This document shows positions 43,114 to 44,310 of a stretch of 44,310 bases of DNA, piece by piece. The number at the start of each line of letters is the position of its first letter. The stretch's first letter is position 1. The notes under the pieces are model-generated. The model worked only from the letters and a program-made list of their open reading frames with translations. It had not been told where the DNA came from and made no database searches. The DNA comes from Actinomycetes bacterium. GTDB taxonomy: Bacteria; Actinomycetota; Acidimicrobiia; Acidimicrobiales; RAAP-2. The stretch spans positions 1-44,310 of the forward strand of contig JAJYYG010000105.1 in NCBI GenBank assembly GCA_021801235.1, read 5' to 3'. The translations under genes and the position numbers were made by a program.

Positions 43114-44310
43114 TCAGCGGAGGAGCTGCCGGAGCCGCACGGCGTACTCCTGGGCCCGGGCCCCCGCCTGTGCCGTGCTCCCCGCCTCGGCCCATACGTG
43201 GGTGACGGACTCCTCCGGGTCGGGGATCACCAGCGCCCACCCGTCGGGTTCGATCACCTTGACGCCGTCCACCAGCACCAGCTCGCGACCCTCGCTCCCC
43301 TCCACCAGGGTCCGCATCACCGTGCCCTTCTGCTCCCAGGGGGTATGCACCGACTGGTGGGCGATGTGGACGCTCGGCAGACCGGTCACCAGCTCCGACA
43401 GCCGCGTCCCGCGTGCGGCGAGGAGCCCGACCAGGTTGACCAGGGTCGCCGCCGCGTCGTACGCGGGCAGAAATCCGGGGAAGATGAAGCCGCCCGCCTG
43501 GCTGGCCGCCAGGATGACGTTCTCGGAGCTCGCCACGTCCATCAGGTGCGAGGTGGACAGCTTGGTCCAGACGATCTCCACGCCCGAGCGTCGGCAGATC
43601 TCCTCCGCCGCCCTGGAGACCGCCACCGGCAGGGCGACCCGGGACCCGGGATGTGCTTCCGCCACCAGGGTCAGGATCGTGAGGAGCGCCTGGTCGTCGC
43701 TAAGCGAACGCCCCTCGTCGTCGACGATGGTCAGGTGCTCCCCCCCGGGATCGATCACCGCTCCCAGGTGGGCTCCCGACGTCCTCACCAGGTCACCGAC
43801 CCGGGCGGAGCCGCGCTGGCGGTCGAACGTGGTGGCCCCCATGGTGTTGGCGTACGGGTTCACCACCAGCACATCGGCCTCCAACTTGGCGAGCAGGTTC
43901 GGCATCACGAAGCTCGCCGTCCCGAAGGAGTAGTCGAGGACCAGTTTCAGCTCCGACTCTTTCGAACGGGACAGGTCGACCGAGTCGACCAGCGCTGCCG
44001 TGTAGTGCTCGAGGGCCCGGGGGGGGAACCCGATGTCGCCGATCTCGCGGGCGAGGACCCGGCGCACGTCCTCCCGGTAGTAGAGCCGCTCGATCTTCCG
44101 CTGCGCCGTCTCGTCGATGTCGATCCCCTCCTGGTCGAAGAACCGGAGGACCACCTTCTCGGGATCGTCGGGCGCGAGCCGCACCGTCATCCCGGCCAGG
44201 CTGCCGGACGACTTGATCTGGAACCGGGTCACCGGGACGGTGGCCGCCTCCAGGTCGTCGACGTTGACGCCGGCCGCATTGCAGCCGACCATCACCGCGC
44301 GCTTCAGGAC
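43114..44310 (-). CDS. Mannose-1-phosphate guanylyltransferase/phosphohexomutase-like protein, C-terminal part
   Basis: The right edge cuts this gene; the 398 codons visible stay open to the edge. The visible part is the alpha-D-phosphohexomutase-like half, beginning VLKRAVMVGCNAAGVNVDDL (the usual 'xLKRAxxxGxxxxGVxVxDL' start of such a domain). A later phosphomutase-like Rossmann segment LKLVLDYSFGTASFVMPNLL follows. The N-terminal nucleotidyltransferase half expected in this actinobacterial family lies outside. The usual metal-binding DGDGDR loop appears as DPGGEH (residues 187-192 of the visible part), and no TASHNP serine loop is seen, so mutase activity may be lost. It precedes gcvH by 57 bp. 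Confidence 0.75.
   Translation of the reverse strand, partial: VLKRAVMVGCNAAGVNVDDLEAATVPVTRFQIKSSGSLAGMTVRLAPDDPEKVVLRFFDQEGIDIDETAQRKIERLYYREDVRRVLAREIGDIGFPPRALEHYTAALVDSVDLSRSKESELKLVLDYSFGTASFVMPNLLAKLEADVLVVNPYANTMGATTFDRQRGSARVGDLVRTSGAHLGAVIDPGGEHLTIVDDEGRSLSDDQALLTILTLVAEAHPGSRVALPVAVSRAAEEICRRSGVEIVWTKLSTSHLMDVASSENVILAASQAGGFIFPGFLPAYDAAATLVNLVGLLAARGTRLSELVTGLPSVHIAHQSVHTPWEQKGTVMRTLVEGSEGRELVLVDGVKVIEPDGWALVIPDPEESVTHVWAEAGSTAQAGARAQEYAVRLRQLLR

Overview
This is a 44.3-kb piece of a very GC-rich (about 70% by eye), densely packed chromosome from an actinomycete-type bacterium (phylum Actinomycetota). The evidence is a complete Pup-proteasome gene set, a fused FO synthase (FbiC, coenzyme F420), a GarA-type FHA protein beside GcvH, a MerR-type regulator and a DUF151 nuclease (the Rv1826-Rv1829 arrangement of mycobacteria), and many GTG starts. 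An Acidimicrobiia-like lineage is plausible, but this is a guess that the sequence alone does not prove. I see no mobile elements, CRISPR arrays, tRNAs or rRNAs. The window looks like core chromosome.

Layout. (1) 141-7375, minus strand: the Pup-proteasome cluster, read in the order mpa, dop, pup, prcB, prcA, pafA, followed by signal peptidase I (lepB). (2) 7376-10238: a 384-bp regulatory-looking gap, a small ferredoxin (plus strand), then a minus-strand group of three small membrane proteins plus tRNA m1A methyltransferase (trmI), and a PaaI-type thioesterase. (3) 10384-19578, plus strand: pentose-phosphate genes tkt-tal-zwf-pgl, then fbiC and a LOG-family gene. (4) 19591-24023: an 88-residue unknown and an acyl-CoA synthetase (minus strand), then a two-domain peptidoglycan hydrolase and an Old-Yellow-Enzyme-type oxidoreductase (plus strand). 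(5) 24050-30176, minus strand: glutamate synthase gltB-gltD. (6) 30311-33441, plus strand: thiamine genes thiO-thiS-thiG-thiD, closed by a strong hairpin. (7) 33709-39476: two unknown membrane proteins (plus), a GT87-like membrane protein and an S9 peptidase (minus), and a YhdH/AcuI-type reductase (plus). (8) 39473-44310, minus strand: DUF4232 lipoprotein, DUF151 nuclease, MerR regulator with a very long linker, GarA-like FHA protein, gcvH, and the C-terminal part of a mannose-1-phosphate guanylyltransferase/phosphomannomutase-like gene that runs off the right edge.

How the genes work together. Region 1 supplies targeted protein degradation: PafA attaches Pup, Mpa unfolds the tagged protein, PrcA/PrcB cleave it, and Dop removes Pup. 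Region 3 generates NADPH and pentoses and makes the F420 precursor. Region 5 (glutamate synthesis) and region 8 (GarA-like) may be linked, because GarA is known in mycobacteria to control glutamate metabolism; that link is inference here.

The strongest unexplained signal is regulatory. At least fifteen genes have a TANNNT -10-like hexamer placed 6-9 nt before the start codon, the signature of leaderless mRNAs. One divergent pair is separated by only 20 bp, with two overlapping -10 elements on opposite strands. Other points worth attention are a repeat and hairpin array between mpa and the ferredoxin, a Lys/Ala-rich repeat tail on glucose-6-phosphate dehydrogenase in an operon lacking opcA, a ferredoxin with CxxDxxC ligand spacing, and a phosphohexomutase-like domain whose metal loop is degenerate. 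I did not find a clearly new multi-gene system.
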